This document shows, one piece after another, positions 26,972-36,225 of a stretch of 64,000 nt of DNA. How positions within the stretch are numbered: position 1 is the first letter of the stretch; the number at the start of each line of letters is the position of its first letter. Made by a program: the position numbers and the translations under genes. The stretch is from Ruegeria lacuscaerulensis ITI-1157 (GTDB taxonomy: Bacteria; Pseudomonadota; Alphaproteobacteria; Rhodobacterales; Rhodobacteraceae): positions 1,759,593 through 1,823,592 of the forward strand of contig GG704596.1 in assembly GCA_000161775.1 (NCBI GenBank), in the 5' to 3' direction. Under the pieces are notes generated by a model. The model made no database searches, was not told the DNA's origin, and saw only the letters and a list, made by a program, of their open reading frames with translations.

Positions 26972-27411
26972 TCCTCGGCATCGGTACGGATCTTGCGAAT
27001 ATCGAGCGCATCCAAAACACGCTCGACCGGTTCGGCGACCGTTTTCGCAACCGTGTCTTCACCGAGACCGAGCAGCGCAAGGCCGAGCGGCGTGCCGACA
27101 CCGCCGGCACCTATGCCAAGCGCTGGGCCGCGAAAGAGGCCTGCTCCAAAGCGCTGGGCACCGGCCTGCGCATGGGCATCGCCTGGAAGGACATGGCGGT
27201 GACCAACCTGCACACCGGCCAACCCGTGATGCACGTCACCGGCTGGGCGGCCGAGCGGCTGCGCGAAATGACACCCGAGGGGCACGAGGCCATCATCCAC
27301 GTCACCCTGACCGACGACCACCCCTGGGCGCAGGCCTTCGTCGTGATCGAGGCCCGCCCCGTGGCCGATCCGGACGCGGCCTTGACTTGGCCCCGATCGC
27401 CCCGCATGTAG
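26968..27411 (+). CDS. acpS: Holo-[acyl-carrier-protein] synthase
   Basis: 147 residues. It transfers 4'-phosphopantetheine from CoA to acyl carrier protein. The Mg-binding Asp8 ([15 protein letters not shown]) and Glu in [16 protein letters not shown] are intact. Slightly longer than E. coli AcpS because of a C-terminal extension ([16 protein letters not shown]). Start overlaps the preceding gene (ATGA) and lepB follows 31 bases on. Confidence 0.93.
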   Translation: MILGIGTDLANIERIQNTLDRFGDRFRNRVFTETEQRKAERRADTAGTYAKRWAAKEACSKALGTGLRMGIAWKDMAVTNLHTGQPVMHVTGWAAERLREMTPEGHEAIIHVTLTDDHPWAQAFVVIEARPVADPDAALTWPRSPRM

Positions 27412-27442
27412 CCCCCCAACGACGCAAGGACTGGAGAGCAGT

Positions 27443-28279
27443 ATGGCCGAGCAAGCCAAATCCGGAAACGCCATCTGGGAGACGATCAAGACCATCGTCT
27501 ATGCCCTGCTGATCGCGGGCGTTTTCCGCACCCTGTTTTTCCAGCCCTTCTGGATCCCCTCGGGGTCGATGAAGCCCACGCTGTTGATCGGCGATTTCCT
27601 GTTCGTCAACAAGATGGCCTATGGCTACTCCTACGCCTCGTGCCCCAGCCTGATCATCCCCAGCGTCGGGCTCAACATCGATGCCGAAGACATCTGCGGC
27701 TGGATGGGCGGAGACAACACCCGTCTGCTGGGCGGCGAGCCCGAACGCGGCGACGTGATCGTGTTCCGCCACCCGGTCACCGGACGCGACTACATCAAGC
27801 GGCTGATCGGCCTGCCGGGCGACCGCATCCAGGTGCGCGGTGGGGTGGTCTACATCAACGGGGTCGAGGCCAAGCAGACCCCCGACGGCACCTTCACCGA
27901 AATTGCCGAGCCGCAAGGCCCGCAGCGTCTGCGCCCGCGCTGTGAAAACGGCCCGGTCGGTGTCGGTGGCACCTGCGAAAAGTCACGCTTCATCGAAACC
28001 CTGCCCAATGGCGTTCAGCACGAAATCCTGAACATCGGCAACCAGGGATCGGACAACACCGGTATCTACCTCGTGCCCGAAGGCCACTATTTCTTCATGG
28101 GCGACAACCGCGACAACTCGGCCGACTCGCGCCTGCCGCAATCGGCGGGCGGGGTGGGCTATGTGCCCTATGAAAACCTGATCGGCCGCGCCGACCGCAT
28201 CATGTTCTCGTCCGCGGGCCGGTCGATGCTGTTCTTCTGGACCTGGCGGGGCGACAGGTTCTTCAAGGCGGTCCATTGA
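27443..28279 (+). CDS. lepB: Signal peptidase I
   Basis: 278 residues. An N-terminal membrane anchor ([19 protein letters not shown]) holds the Ser-Lys protease on the periplasmic side. Catalytic Ser42 lies in [10 protein letters not shown] and Lys119 in [12 protein letters not shown]. Box E ([13 protein letters not shown]) is intact. It cleaves Sec and Tat signal peptides, for example those of the exported proteins in this window. The stop overlaps the rnc start (TTGA). Confidence 0.95.
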   Translation: MAEQAKSGNAIWETIKTIVYALLIAGVFRTLFFQPFWIPSGSMKPTLLIGDFLFVNKMAYGYSYASCPSLIIPSVGLNIDAEDICGWMGGDNTRLLGGEPERGDVIVFRHPVTGRDYIKRLIGLPGDRIQVRGGVVYINGVEAKQTPDGTFTEIAEPQGPQRLRPRCENGPVGVGGTCEKSRFIETLPNGVQHEILNIGNQGSDNTGIYLVPEGHYFFMGDNRDNSADSRLPQSAGGVGYVPYENLIGRADRIMFSSAGRSMLFFWTWRGDRFFKAVH

Positions 28280-28956
28280 AGCTGTCGGCTGACATGAAGG
28301 CGTTCCAGAAACGCCTGGGGCACCAGTTCGCCAATCCCGAACTGCTGGTGCGGGCGCTGACGCACGGGTCGGTCTCGTCGGCCACGCGGCCTGACAACCA
28401 GCGGCTCGAATTTCTCGGCGACCGGGTGCTGGGCCTGGTGATGGCCAGCGCCCTGCTCGAGGCCGACAAGACCGCCACCGAAGGCCAGTTGGCGCCGCGT
28501 TTCAACGCGCTGGTGCGCAAGGAAACCTGCGCCGACGTGGCCCGACAGATCGACCTGGGCGCAGTGCTGAAGCTGGGTCGGTCCGAGATGATGTCGGGCG
28601 GCCGCCGCAAACAGGCGTTGCTGGGCGACGCGATGGAGGCGGTGATCGCCGCCGTCTATCGCGATGCCGGGTTCGAGGCCGCGCGTGATGTGGTCCTCAA
28701 GCTTTGGGGCGATCGGTTGCATCAGGTCAAGGCCGATGCCCGCGACGCCAAGACTGCGCTTCAGGAATGGGCCCAGGCCCGCGGCCAGAAACCGCCCAGC
28801 TATGTCGAACTGTCGCGCACAGGCCCCGACCACGCCCCGGTCTTCACCATCGTCGCCCGGCTGGAATCCGGCCCCGAGGCGCAGGCCACCGCGCCGTCCA
28901 AGCGTCAGGCTGAACAGGCCGCCGCAAGGGCCTTGCTGGACAGTCTCCCCAAATAA
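28276..28956 (+). CDS. rnc: Ribonuclease III
   Basis: 226 residues. Double-strand-specific RNase for rRNA and mRNA processing. The signature [15 protein letters not shown] and the second acidic site [12 protein letters not shown] are intact, followed by a C-terminal dsRNA-binding domain ([30 protein letters not shown]). The TTG at 28276 overlaps the lepB stop. An in-frame ATG at 28294 is an alternative. Followed by a dispersed repeat, then era, in the conserved lepB-rnc-era order. Confidence 0.94.
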   Translation: MKLSADMKAFQKRLGHQFANPELLVRALTHGSVSSATRPDNQRLEFLGDRVLGLVMASALLEADKTATEGQLAPRFNALVRKETCADVARQIDLGAVLKLGRSEMMSGGRRKQALLGDAMEAVIAAVYRDAGFEAARDVVLKLWGDRLHQVKADARDAKTALQEWAQARGQKPPSYVELSRTGPDHAPVFTIVARLESGPEAQATAPSKRQAEQAAARALLDSLPK

Positions 28957-28966
28957 TCGACCACTC

Positions 28967-29020
28967 TTCATCTGGCCGAAAATATCCCGGGGGGACCGGG
29001 GGGCTGGCCCCCCGGGCTCA
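28967..29020 (+). repeat. Dispersed repeat, copy 1, with G-rich hairpin
   Basis: Begins 10 bases after the rnc stop. A 24-base core (starting TTCATCTGGCC, ending AAATATCCCGG, 28967-28990) is followed by a G-rich stretch and a near-perfect GGGGGGC-TG-GCCCCCC hairpin. The same core recurs at 44270 and, inverted, at 63967. It may act as a partial terminator or mRNA-end stabiliser between rnc and era. Confidence 0.8.
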
Positions 29021-29095
29021 CGACGCAGTCCGGGGCTGGCCCCCGACGCCGTTCTGCGCTAGGGAAACAGACTTGCAACCAGGACCAACGACACC

Positions 29096-30004
29096 ATGAC
29101 GACACGCGCCGGATTCATCGCCCTGATCGGAGAGCCCAACGCAGGCAAATCCACCCTTCTGAACCGCATGGTCGGGGCCAAGGTCTCGATCGTGACGCAC
29201 AAGGTGCAGACCACGCGCGCCCGCATCCGCGGCGTCGCCATGGAGGGTGATGCGCAACTGGTTTTCGTCGACACGCCGGGTCTGTTCAAACCCCGCCGTC
29301 GGCTTGACCGCGCGATGGTCGCGGCGGCCTGGGGTGGCGCGGCCGATGCCGACATCATCGTTCTGATGGTCGAAGCGCATCGCGGTATCACCGAAGGCGT
29401 CGAGCGCATCCTGGATGGCCTGTCCGAGATCGCGCAGGGCCGCAAGGTGGCGCTGGCGATCAACAAGATCGACCGGGTCGAAGCCCCCGCGCTGCTGTCA
29501 CTGACCCGCGACCTGAATGACCGCTTCCCCTTTGCCGAAACCTTCATGATCTCGGCCGAGACAGGCCACGGCGTCGAGGATTTGCGCAAATGGCTGGCGC
29601 AGCAATTGCCCGAAGGCCCCTGGCTCTACCCCGAAGACCAGATCGCCGATCTGCCGCTGCGCATGATCGCGGCCGAGATCACGCGTGAAAAGCTGACCCT
29701 GCGCCTGCATCAGGAACTGCCCTATCAGCTGACGGTCGAGACCGAGAACTGGGAAGAACGCAAGGATGGTTCGGCCAGGATCGACCAGGTGATCTATGTG
29801 ATGCGCGACGGCCACAAGGGCATCGTGCTGGGCAAGCGCGGCGAGACGATCAAGGCCATCAGCCAGTCGGCCCGGGCCGAGTTGGAGGAATTCCTCGATC
29901 GCAAGGTCCACCTGTTCCTGCAGGTGAAGGTCCGGCCCAACTGGCTGGAAGAGGCCGAGCGCTACTCGGAAATGGGGCTGGACTTCAAAGACGGCAACGC
30001 ATGA
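29096..30004 (+). CDS. era: GTPase Era
   Basis: 302 residues. Ribosome-assembly GTPase that binds the 3' end of 16S rRNA. G1 GEPNAGKSTLLN, G3 DTPGLF, G4 NKID and the C-terminal KH domain (GIVLGKRGETIKAISQSAR) are all present. Conserved partner of rnc. The downstream DUF1491 gene overlaps the stop by 4 bases. Confidence 0.96.
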   Translation: MTTRAGFIALIGEPNAGKSTLLNRMVGAKVSIVTHKVQTTRARIRGVAMEGDAQLVFVDTPGLFKPRRRLDRAMVAAAWGGAADADIIVLMVEAHRGITEGVERILDGLSEIAQGRKVALAINKIDRVEAPALLSLTRDLNDRFPFAETFMISAETGHGVEDLRKWLAQQLPEGPWLYPEDQIADLPLRMIAAEITREKLTLRLHQELPYQLTVETENWEERKDGSARIDQVIYVMRDGHKGIVLGKRGETIKAISQSARAELEEFLDRKVHLFLQVKVRPNWLEEAERYSEMGLDFKDGNA

Positions 30005-30330
30005 CCCGTCTGACGGCCGAGTTCTGGGTCCACGCCTATCTGGCCCGGCTGCGCCTGCACGAGATCCCCGCCTTTGTCGTAGCCCATGGCGACGACACTG
30101 CCGGCGCGGTTCTGGTCAAGCTCAACACGCTCGACGGCAATGCCACCGCCTATCAGCGCAGCTTCGACCTGCTCAGCGGCGCACGCAAATGGATCGAGCT
30201 GGCCAAAGGTCCCGAGGCCGAGGTGGACGAGGCCATCGCCCGGCAGCGCAGTTTTGACCCCGATCTCTGGGTGATCGAGGTCGAAGACCGGCAAGGCCGG
30301 CATCTGTTGAACGAAGAGGGGCTGGACTAG
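30001..30330 (+). CDS. DUF1491 protein
   Basis: 109 residues, soluble, with the family pattern FWVHAYLARLRLHEIPAFVV, GAVLVKLNTLDG and DPDLWVIEVEDRQGRHLL. Function unknown. The family is largely restricted to alphaproteobacteria and often follows era, as here (ATGA overlap). Ends 7 bases from the convergent PAQR gene. Confidence 0.82.
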   Translation: MTRLTAEFWVHAYLARLRLHEIPAFVVAHGDDTAGAVLVKLNTLDGNATAYQRSFDLLSGARKWIELAKGPEAEVDEAIARQRSFDPDLWVIEVEDRQGRHLLNEEGLD

Positions 30331-30337
30331 GGCTGCC

Positions 30338-30985
30338 TTACCACAAAGGCGACAGCGCCAGCCAGACGCCCGCGAACATGGCGATCCCGCCTAGGTTCAC
30401 CCAGATATGCCAGATCGCATAGCGGTAGGGCAGCGTCTTGCGGGCATAGAACGCGGTTCCGACGACATAGCAGCCGGACCCGGCCAGAATGCACCACAAC
30501 GTTGCCACTGGTACGCCCCGCAGATCGGGCAGGGCCAGCAGCCCCAGCGCGCCCAGCCCAAGGTAGGACGCGGTCGACCAGCGAGATTTCACTGTCTCGT
30601 TGGTGATCTTGTTCCAGACCGCCACCGCTGTCAGCGCCCAACACACCACCAGCAGGCCCAGGGTCCAAGGCGTTCCAGCCAGAACGAAGAACGGCGTGAA
30701 GGTGCCCGTAATGCTGGGGTAGATCGCCGCGTGGTCGATGCGCCGCAGCAGTGTGCGCCGCTCGTGCAGCGGAAGAAAGTGATAGGCCCAGGACGCCAGG
30801 TTCGACGCCAGCGCACACAAGACGTAAACCACGACGGCGGCGACCAGCGGACCTTGCAGATGGGTTGCCGCCTTAGCCACCAGCAAGCCGCCAGCAATCA
30901 AGATCAACGCCAGGCCCACTGCATGCACCGTCATGTCCGCGCGGCGGAAGGCGAGGGAAATGCTGGGAAAGGTCGCGTCGGTCAT
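30338..30985 (-). CDS. PAQR/hemolysin III family membrane protein
   Basis: 215 residues, seven predicted helices. The metal-ligand signature of this family is present: a Ser and a His in [12 protein letters not shown], an Asp in DHAAIYP, and HxxxH-like residues in the last part ([14 protein letters not shown]). Members are putative intramembrane hydrolases. The haemolysin label is historical. The ATG at 30985 is chosen over a longer reading from 31039. Divergent from recO. Confidence 0.82.
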   Translation of the reverse strand: MTDATFPSISLAFRRADMTVHAVGLALILIAGGLLVAKAATHLQGPLVAAVVVYVLCALASNLASWAYHFLPLHERRTLLRRIDHAAIYPSITGTFTPFFVLAGTPWTLGLLVVCWALTAVAVWNKITNETVKSRWSTASYLGLGALGLLALPDLRGVPVATLWCILAGSGCYVVGTAFYARKTLPYRYAIWHIWVNLGGIAMFAGVWLALSPLW

Positions 30986-31144
30986 GTCTGGTCTCGTGGC
31001 TGCCCGTTCTGGGTAATATCGCCCCGGGTCCAAGTCCACAATTCCGGCACGTCAGCCGGTGTCTTCCGATTGAATTTGCTTCTTTCCGCGCCGCGCCGTA
31101 CCGTCGCGGTCCGACGCGATCTCAAGGCAACCCAAGGGCCCCGC

Positions 31145-31870
31145 ATGGACTGGCGCGACCATGGCATTCTTCTGACCGCCCGCCGCCACGGCGAAACCGC
31201 GGCCATCATCGAGGTGTTCACCGAAACCCATGGCCGCCATGCGGGCGTGGTGCGCGGGGGTGCCAGCCGCAAGATCGCGCCCATCCTGCAGCCCGGCGCG
31301 CAGTTGGACGTGCTGTGGCGGGCGCGGCTGCAGGAACATATCGGCACCTTCCAGGTCGAGCCGCTGCGCTCGCGCGCGGCGGCGGCGTTTTCGGGGCGGC
31401 TGGCCCTGTCGGGGCTGAACGCCGTCGTGGCTCTGCTGTCTTTTTTCCTGCCCGAACGCGAACCGCACCCCGGCATCTATCGACAGACGGAACAGCTGAT
31501 GGATCTGCTGGGCCAGGACGAGATCTGGCCGCTGGCTTACCTGCGCTGGGAGCTGGCCCTGCTTGAAGAGCTGGGTTTTGGGCTGGACCTGACCCGCTGC
31601 GCCGTGACCGGCACGACCGAGGGGCTGGCCTATGTCTCGCCCAAGACGGGCCGAGCGGTCAGTGCAGAAGGCGCCGGGGATTGGGCCGACCGGCTGCTGC
31701 CTCTGCCGCCGGTGCTGCGCGGGCAGGGGGGCGCCCCGGATGACGAGATCGCTGCCGGGCTGCGCACGACCGGCTATTTCCTGGCGCATCGCGTGGCGCC
31801 ATCGCTGGGTCACACGCCGCTGCCGGAGGCCCGTGCCCGCTTTGTCGATCAGTTCACTCGGCGGCTTTGA
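31145..31870 (+). CDS. recO: DNA repair protein RecO
   Basis: 241 residues. Recombination mediator that works with RecR/RecF to load RecA on SSB-coated DNA. The N-terminal OB fold ([34 protein letters not shown]) and the helical C-terminal part ([25 protein letters not shown]) are recognisable. The zinc-binding Cys set of some RecO proteins is reduced to one visible Cys. Start at ATG 31145. The longer open frame upstream belongs to the complementary side of the PAQR gene. Follows the era block as in many alphaproteobacteria. Confidence 0.92.
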   Translation: MDWRDHGILLTARRHGETAAIIEVFTETHGRHAGVVRGGASRKIAPILQPGAQLDVLWRARLQEHIGTFQVEPLRSRAAAAFSGRLALSGLNAVVALLSFFLPEREPHPGIYRQTEQLMDLLGQDEIWPLAYLRWELALLEELGFGLDLTRCAVTGTTEGLAYVSPKTGRAVSAEGAGDWADRLLPLPPVLRGQGGAPDDEIAAGLRTTGYFLAHRVAPSLGHTPLPEARARFVDQFTRRL

Positions 31871-32246
31871 ACACCATCTCGTGCCCGTCCTCGTTGCGCA
31901 GGATCAGCACGTCGCCTGACACCTCGGACTGCGTCATCGCCAGCAGCGCGGCGAAATAGAACCCTTCGGCCTCGAGCCCGGCGCAGGCGGCACGGGTGGC
32001 GGTCAGGTCGGTGATTTCGAACCACGGATAGGGCGCGTTCAATGTGCCCGAGTAGCTGTTGCAGGGCGCGTTGCCGGCAATCTTGCCTTCCTCGGGAAAG
32101 CGCAGCAGGGCGCTGGCCTCATAGGGCTGGCCGTTCACCTCCTGCAGCTCCCAGGTGCGGTCGGCCGCGCCATAGGCGGCGACGCTTTCGTCTCGGTCAC
32201 ATTGCAACAGGGCAAGGGCGGGCAGGATCAGGCTCAGGCGCAGCAT
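31854..32246 (-). CDS. META-domain lipoprotein
   Basis: 130 residues. Lipoprotein signal ending in ALLQC (Cys16), then a META/HslJ-type domain ([43 protein letters not shown]). Such proteins are envelope-located and some are stress-linked. No specific role can be given. Its 3' end overlaps recO by 17 bases, tail to tail. Confidence 0.78.
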   Translation of the reverse strand: MLRLSLILPALALLQCDRDESVAAYGAADRTWELQEVNGQPYEASALLRFPEEGKIAGNAPCNSYSGTLNAPYPWFEITDLTATRAACAGLEAEGFYFAALLAMTQSEVSGDVLILRNEDGHEMVFKAAE

Positions 32247-32271
32247 GAGGGTTTTCTACCGCGACTTGGCG

Positions 32272-32799
32272 TCATTGCGCCAGCAACTCGGCGCGTACCT
32301 CCATCCGGGGGCGCCAGTTATAGCGCGTGTCCTCGCGTACCGGCGCCCAGAACAGGTCACCCCCGTTGCGCCAGCCGTCCAGCACGATCGCATCGTACGG
32401 CCCATCGCCCTTGGAACTGATCGCCGCTGAGTGATGGATGATCCGGAACGGGGTCGGCGGCGAGGTGATCCAGTGCAGGTCCAGCGTGCGGAAATTCTCT
32501 TGCCGCAGCCGCTTCAGGATATCCTCGGCCCAGTCATTGCACAGCCCGCGTTCGCGAAAACCGTTGATGACCTTGGCGTTGTGGATGATCGCCGGATCGG
32601 TGACCCGGTATTCGGCCCTCAGCTGCAGCGCATAGTCATGGGCGATCTGCGCCGCGCGGGCGGCTTCCTGCGGATCGACATCGGGGCCGAGGTTCTGAAT
32701 GGCGCGGGTCAGACCGGCAACATCGCCCGAGGGTGTGCCGGACGGCGTGCTGCAGCCCGTGATCAACAGGCCAAGAACAAGGATCAGAAAGCGCGCCAT
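32272..32799 (-). CDS. Lipoprotein with possible papain/transglutaminase-like fold
   Basis: 175 residues. Lipobox LLITGC (Cys16), then a soluble domain containing GLCNDWAEDI, two adjacent His in FRIIHHSAAI and an Asp in AIVLDGWRNGG. That Cys...His...Asp order is reminiscent of transglutaminase-like or papain-like enzymes, but I cannot confirm the fold, so activity is a guess. ATG 32799 has GGAG 7 bases upstream, which is better than the GTG at 32805. Same strand as the META lipoprotein, 25 bases away. Confidence 0.62.
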   Translation of the reverse strand: MARFLILVLGLLITGCSTPSGTPSGDVAGLTRAIQNLGPDVDPQEAARAAQIAHDYALQLRAEYRVTDPAIIHNAKVINGFRERGLCNDWAEDILKRLRQENFRTLDLHWITSPPTPFRIIHHSAAISSKGDGPYDAIVLDGWRNGGDLFWAPVREDTRYNWRPRMEVRAELLAQ

Positions 32800-32983
32800 G
32801 GTCACTCCGCAAAGATCGGTTCGGCATCTGCGTAGCCGCGGCGCAGCATGATGCAGTTCGACCGCTACTTAGCCGAAACCTGTGCCGGGACCCAAGGGGG
32901 AAATTTCTTCGCCAATGTGTCCGGTGGGTCCGGTTGGGTGAAATGAACAGGGCAGATCTGGTCACCCGGCGATTTTGGTTTGC

Positions 32984-33016
32984 CAGAAAAGAAAAGACCC
33001 GGCGCTGGGCCGGGTC
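32984..33016 (-). terminator. Rho-independent terminator of mcd
   Basis: On the minus strand, stem GACCCGGC / GCCGGGTC around a 5-base loop, followed by CTTTTCTTTTC, 30 bases after the mcd stop. Strong hairpin with a T-rich tail. Confidence 0.8.
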
Positions 33017-33045
33017 AAGTTGGGGAAACCGCGACGGGCGGGCGC

Positions 33046-34737
33046 TCAGGCCAGCAGACGCCGCGCGATGACTTGCGCCTGGATCTCGGCTGCACCTTCA
33101 AAGATGTTCAGGATGCGGGCGTCGCACAGCACCCGGCTGATCTTGTATTCCAGCGCAAAGCCGTTGCCGCCGTGGATCTGCAACCCGTTGTCGGCCGCCG
33201 CCCATGCGACGCGTGCGCCCAGCAGCTTGGCCATCCCGGCCTCGAGGTCGCAGCGGTGGCCGTTGTCCTTCTCCCAGGCGCTGAAATAGGTCAACTGACG
33301 GGCGATCATGATTTCGACCGCCATCATCGCCAGCTTGCCCGACACGCGCGGGAAGTTGATCAGGGCCTTACCGAACTGCTTGCGCTCCTGCGCGTATTGC
33401 ATGGCGATGTCCAGCGCGCTTTGGGCCACGCCGATGGCGCGGGCGGCGGTCTGGATACGCGCGGATTCGAAGGTTTCCATGAGCTGCTTGAAGCCCTTGC
33501 CTTCCTCGCCGCCCAGCAGGTTCTCGCCCTTGACGTGGAAGCCATCGAAGGCCAGCTCGTATTCCTTCATACCGCGATAGCCCAGCACCTCGATCTCGCC
33601 GCCGGTCATGCCGGGGGTCGGGAAGGGGTTGTCGTCGGTGCCCGGCGTCTTCTCGGCCAGGAACATCGACAATCCGCGATGGTCGGTGGTGTTGGGATCG
33701 GTGCGTGCCAGCAACGTCATCACATGGGTGCGCGCGGCATGGGTGATCCAGGTCTTGTTGCCAGTGATCTTGTAGTCGCCGTTCTCGTCCTTGACCGCGC
33801 GAGTGCGCAGGCTGCCGAGGTCCGAGCCGGTGTTGGGTTCGGTGAACACGGCGGTGGGCAGGATCTCAGCGCTGGCGATCTTGGGCAGCCATTGGGCCTT
33901 TTGGTCTTCGGTGCCGCCCGCAAGAATCAGCTCGGCCGCGATCTCGGACCGGGTGCCCAGGCTGCCGACGCCGATATACCCGCGCGACAGTTCTTCGGAA
34001 ACGACACACATCGACGCCTTGGACAGGCCGAACCCGCCATATTCCTCGGGGATGGTCAGGCCAAAGACGCCCATCTCGGCCAGTTCCTCGATGATTTCCA
34101 TCGGGATCAGTTCGTCCTTCAGGTGCCATTCATGCGCGTGGGGCTCGACCCGGTCCTGCGCATAGCGGCGGAACTGCTCGCGGATCATCTCGAGCTCTTC
34201 GTCCAGGCCCGAGGCACCGAACATGGTGGCCCCGGATTGGTCCTGCATCAGCTGAACCAGTCGGCTGCGTGCGGCCTGGCTGTTGGCCTGCGCCATCAGA
34301 GTCTGCACCTCGGCGCATTGGAAGCCCGACAGCGCATCCCAGCCCAGCCCCAGATCCTGCAGGCGCACGACCTCGCCCTGGTTCATCGGGATGCCGCCGG
34401 CGACCTGGTGCAGATATTCGCCAAAGGCGATCTGGTGCAGCAGCTGCTCCATCTCGCCGAACCTGCCCTGGGCGTCCAGCGCCTCGGCCCATTTCTGCAT
34501 CTGCTGCAGCGACTGGTTGTAGGTGGCCAGCCAGGCCAGCCCATGCGCGGCGGTCTGGTTCGCCTCGACCAAAGCGCCCGAGACGCGACCCTCGGCCGTG
34601 ACCATCTCGCGCACTGCATCGCGCGCCCGGTCAAAGACGGACTGAACCGCCGGCAGCGCGGCCCCCGTCAGGGTCAGAAGATCAGGCAGAACCGGCTGAG
34701 AAGTCATGTTCGTCATATCTTGTCCGTCATGGGCCAT
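33046..34737 (-). CDS. mcd: (2S)-methylsuccinyl-CoA dehydrogenase
   Basis: 563 residues. A normal acyl-CoA dehydrogenase core of about 390 residues (EQFRRYAQDRVEPHAHEW, FTEPNTGSDLGSLRTRA, GYRGMKEYELAFDGF, RKQFGKALINF, GLQIHGGNGFALEYKISR) is preceded by an unusual N-terminal extension of about 160 residues. That architecture is characteristic of Mcd in the ethylmalonyl-CoA pathway, where it oxidises methylsuccinyl-CoA to mesaconyl-CoA for C2 assimilation. Electrons would pass to an ETF such as the one at 46256-47943. The ribosome site AAAGGACG supports ATG 34737. A PhaR-type palindrome lies 38 bases upstream. Other pathway genes are not in the window. Confidence 0.85.
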   Translation of the reverse strand: MAHDGQDMTNMTSQPVLPDLLTLTGAALPAVQSVFDRARDAVREMVTAEGRVSGALVEANQTAAHGLAWLATYNQSLQQMQKWAEALDAQGRFGEMEQLLHQIAFGEYLHQVAGGIPMNQGEVVRLQDLGLGWDALSGFQCAEVQTLMAQANSQAARSRLVQLMQDQSGATMFGASGLDEELEMIREQFRRYAQDRVEPHAHEWHLKDELIPMEIIEELAEMGVFGLTIPEEYGGFGLSKASMCVVSEELSRGYIGVGSLGTRSEIAAELILAGGTEDQKAQWLPKIASAEILPTAVFTEPNTGSDLGSLRTRAVKDENGDYKITGNKTWITHAARTHVMTLLARTDPNTTDHRGLSMFLAEKTPGTDDNPFPTPGMTGGEIEVLGYRGMKEYELAFDGFHVKGENLLGGEEGKGFKQLMETFESARIQTAARAIGVAQSALDIAMQYAQERKQFGKALINFPRVSGKLAMMAVEIMIARQLTYFSAWEKDNGHRCDLEAGMAKLLGARVAWAAADNGLQIHGGNGFALEYKISRVLCDARILNIFEGAAEIQAQVIARRLLA

Positions 34738-34774
34738 GAATCACGTCCTTTGCTGGGTTGTCTGGTCATATCAT

Positions 34775-34788
34775 GCTGCACGTGCAGC
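34775..34788. promoter_or_regulatory. Perfect palindrome upstream of mcd, PhaR-type
   Basis: 14-base perfect palindrome GCTGCACGTGCAGC, 38 bases ahead of the mcd ATG. It contains CTGC-N4-GCAG, the form reported for the polyhydroxyalkanoate regulator PhaR of Paracoccus. It could equally be bound by another regulator. Confidence 0.45.
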
Positions 34789-34881
34789 GCAACAAAAATT
34801 CACGAAAAGCCCCATGGATGTTTGAAAATTACGCAGCGGATTTTGCGGTGCAGAGACTATCTGTAGTGATATGTAGGGGAA

Positions 34882-35646
34882 ATGACACTGTTTTCCTTGA
34901 TGTCCCTGCCCGAACTCTACCTCGCGTTTGCGGTCGCCTTCCTGGCCGGAACGATCAAGGGGATGGTCGGCTTCGCCATGCCGATGGTGCTGATTTCGGG
35001 GCTCAGCTTGATGCTGCCGCCCCAGCTTGCGCTGGCCGGGTTGATCCTGCCGACACTTGTGACAAACGGGTTCCAAGCCTTGCGGCAAGGGCGCGCGGCG
35101 GCAATGGCCTCGATTCGGCAGTTCCGCGTCTTTCTTTCCGTCGGCCTGATATTCCTGCTGGGCAGTGCCCAGCTGATCAGGCTGGTCCCGCCGCAAGCTT
35201 TCCTGTTGATGATCGGAATCCCCGTCACATTCTTCGCGGCGATCCAGCTGCTGGGCGTCAAGCTGAGTCTGTCTGAACGGTCGCCAAGGATCGAAGCCGC
35301 AATTGGTGCGGTTGCCGGGTTTGTCGGTGGTATTTCAGGCGTCTGGGGGCCGCCGACCGTTGCCTATCTGACGGCCCTGAACACCCCGAAATCGGATCAG
35401 TTACGTGTCCAGGGTGTGATCTATGGTTTGGGGGCGTTGGCTCTTGTTGTCGCGCATATCGGGTCCGGCGTTCTGCGGGCGGAAACAGTGTCGTTTTCGG
35501 TCGCGCTGACGGTTCCGGCAATGGCCGGCATGTGGCTGGGTTTGCGGATGCATGATCGGATTGATCAGGCCACGTTCAGAAAAGTGACTCTGTTGGTGCT
35601 CTTGATTGCCGGAGCGAACCTTCTGCGGCGTGGTTTGTTTGGCTAA
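34882..35646 (+). CDS. TauE/SafE-family membrane permease
   Basis: 254 residues, eight or so hydrophobic helices in two pseudo-repeats with the family motif regions FLAGTIKGMVGFAMPMVLI and AVAGFVGGISGVWGPPTVAYL. Family members export or import sulfoacetate, sulfite, taurine-derived or other organic anions. The substrate is unknown. ATG 34882 has AGGGGA upstream. Divergent from mcd and convergent with a MASE1-like gene (3-base gap). Base composition falls from here to about 36.9 kb. Confidence 0.8.
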   Translation: MTLFSLMSLPELYLAFAVAFLAGTIKGMVGFAMPMVLISGLSLMLPPQLALAGLILPTLVTNGFQALRQGRAAAMASIRQFRVFLSVGLIFLLGSAQLIRLVPPQAFLLMIGIPVTFFAAIQLLGVKLSLSERSPRIEAAIGAVAGFVGGISGVWGPPTVAYLTALNTPKSDQLRVQGVIYGLGALALVVAHIGSGVLRAETVSFSVALTVPAMAGMWLGLRMHDRIDQATFRKVTLLVLLIAGANLLRRGLFG

Positions 35647-35649
35647 GGG

Positions 35650-36192
35650 TCAAGCCCGGCGGTCCACGAAGCGGAAAGCGAAGTAGAGGCCAAACATCAG
35701 AAACAACAACCCTGATACATCACCGATCAGAAACGCCACGTATTCAGATGTCGAACTGCCGAAGACCCAGTTGGTCAGGATCGAAACCAGAATAGATGTG
35801 ATAACACCGACCCCCATTATGCAAGCCCAGCACGGAGCGCGGCCTTTTGCAGGTAATAGATCCCAGCCCGCCCATTTCAATATGTAGAAGACTGCCGGGG
35901 CTGTGGTGATCGCGATCAGGATAGCCATTAGGCGGCTAGGCAGGAAGACATCGGTACCGCCCAGAATGGCGAACACGATGAAAACGCCGGGAAACAGCGC
36001 TGGAATGGCGCGCCAACCCAAAAGCCAAGCCGAAAGCACACGCACACCATGCGGCAGGAACAATAGGCTCGCCCGGCTTGGGTATTCGGGAAAGAACACG
36101 TTCTGCAGGGGCATCAGAACCCAGAACGTCAGCAAAGACGCTGCGATATAGGCCAATGAGGCGAAAAGCGTATCAGTGGCCCATGATCGCAT
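35650..36192 (-). CDS. Integral membrane protein resembling a MASE1 sensor
   Basis: 180 residues with five or six hydrophobic helices and little soluble part. The segment YPSRASLLFLPHGVRVLSAWLLGWRA resembles MASE1-type integral membrane sensor domains, but no output domain follows, so it would be a free-standing membrane protein. Function unknown. Convergent with the TauE-like permease. The small winged-helix gene ends 34 bases before its start on the same strand. Confidence 0.55.
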   Translation of the reverse strand: MRSWATDTLFASLAYIAASLLTFWVLMPLQNVFFPEYPSRASLLFLPHGVRVLSAWLLGWRAIPALFPGVFIVFAILGGTDVFLPSRLMAILIAITTAPAVFYILKWAGWDLLPAKGRAPCWACIMGVGVITSILVSILTNWVFGSSTSEYVAFLIGDVSGLLFLMFGLYFAFRFVDRRA

Positions 36193-36225
36193 CAGGTACT
36201 ATTATACCCAGGGTGTATTCAGATG

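Noticed and set aside
30407..31144. N-terminal extension of recO
   Set aside because: It lies opposite the PAQR gene and has no RecO similarity. The normal OB fold begins at 31145.
32848..32946. 32-codon open frame between the lipoprotein gene and the mcd terminator
   Set aside because: No ribosome site, no recognisable sequence, and a frame of this length is expected by chance.
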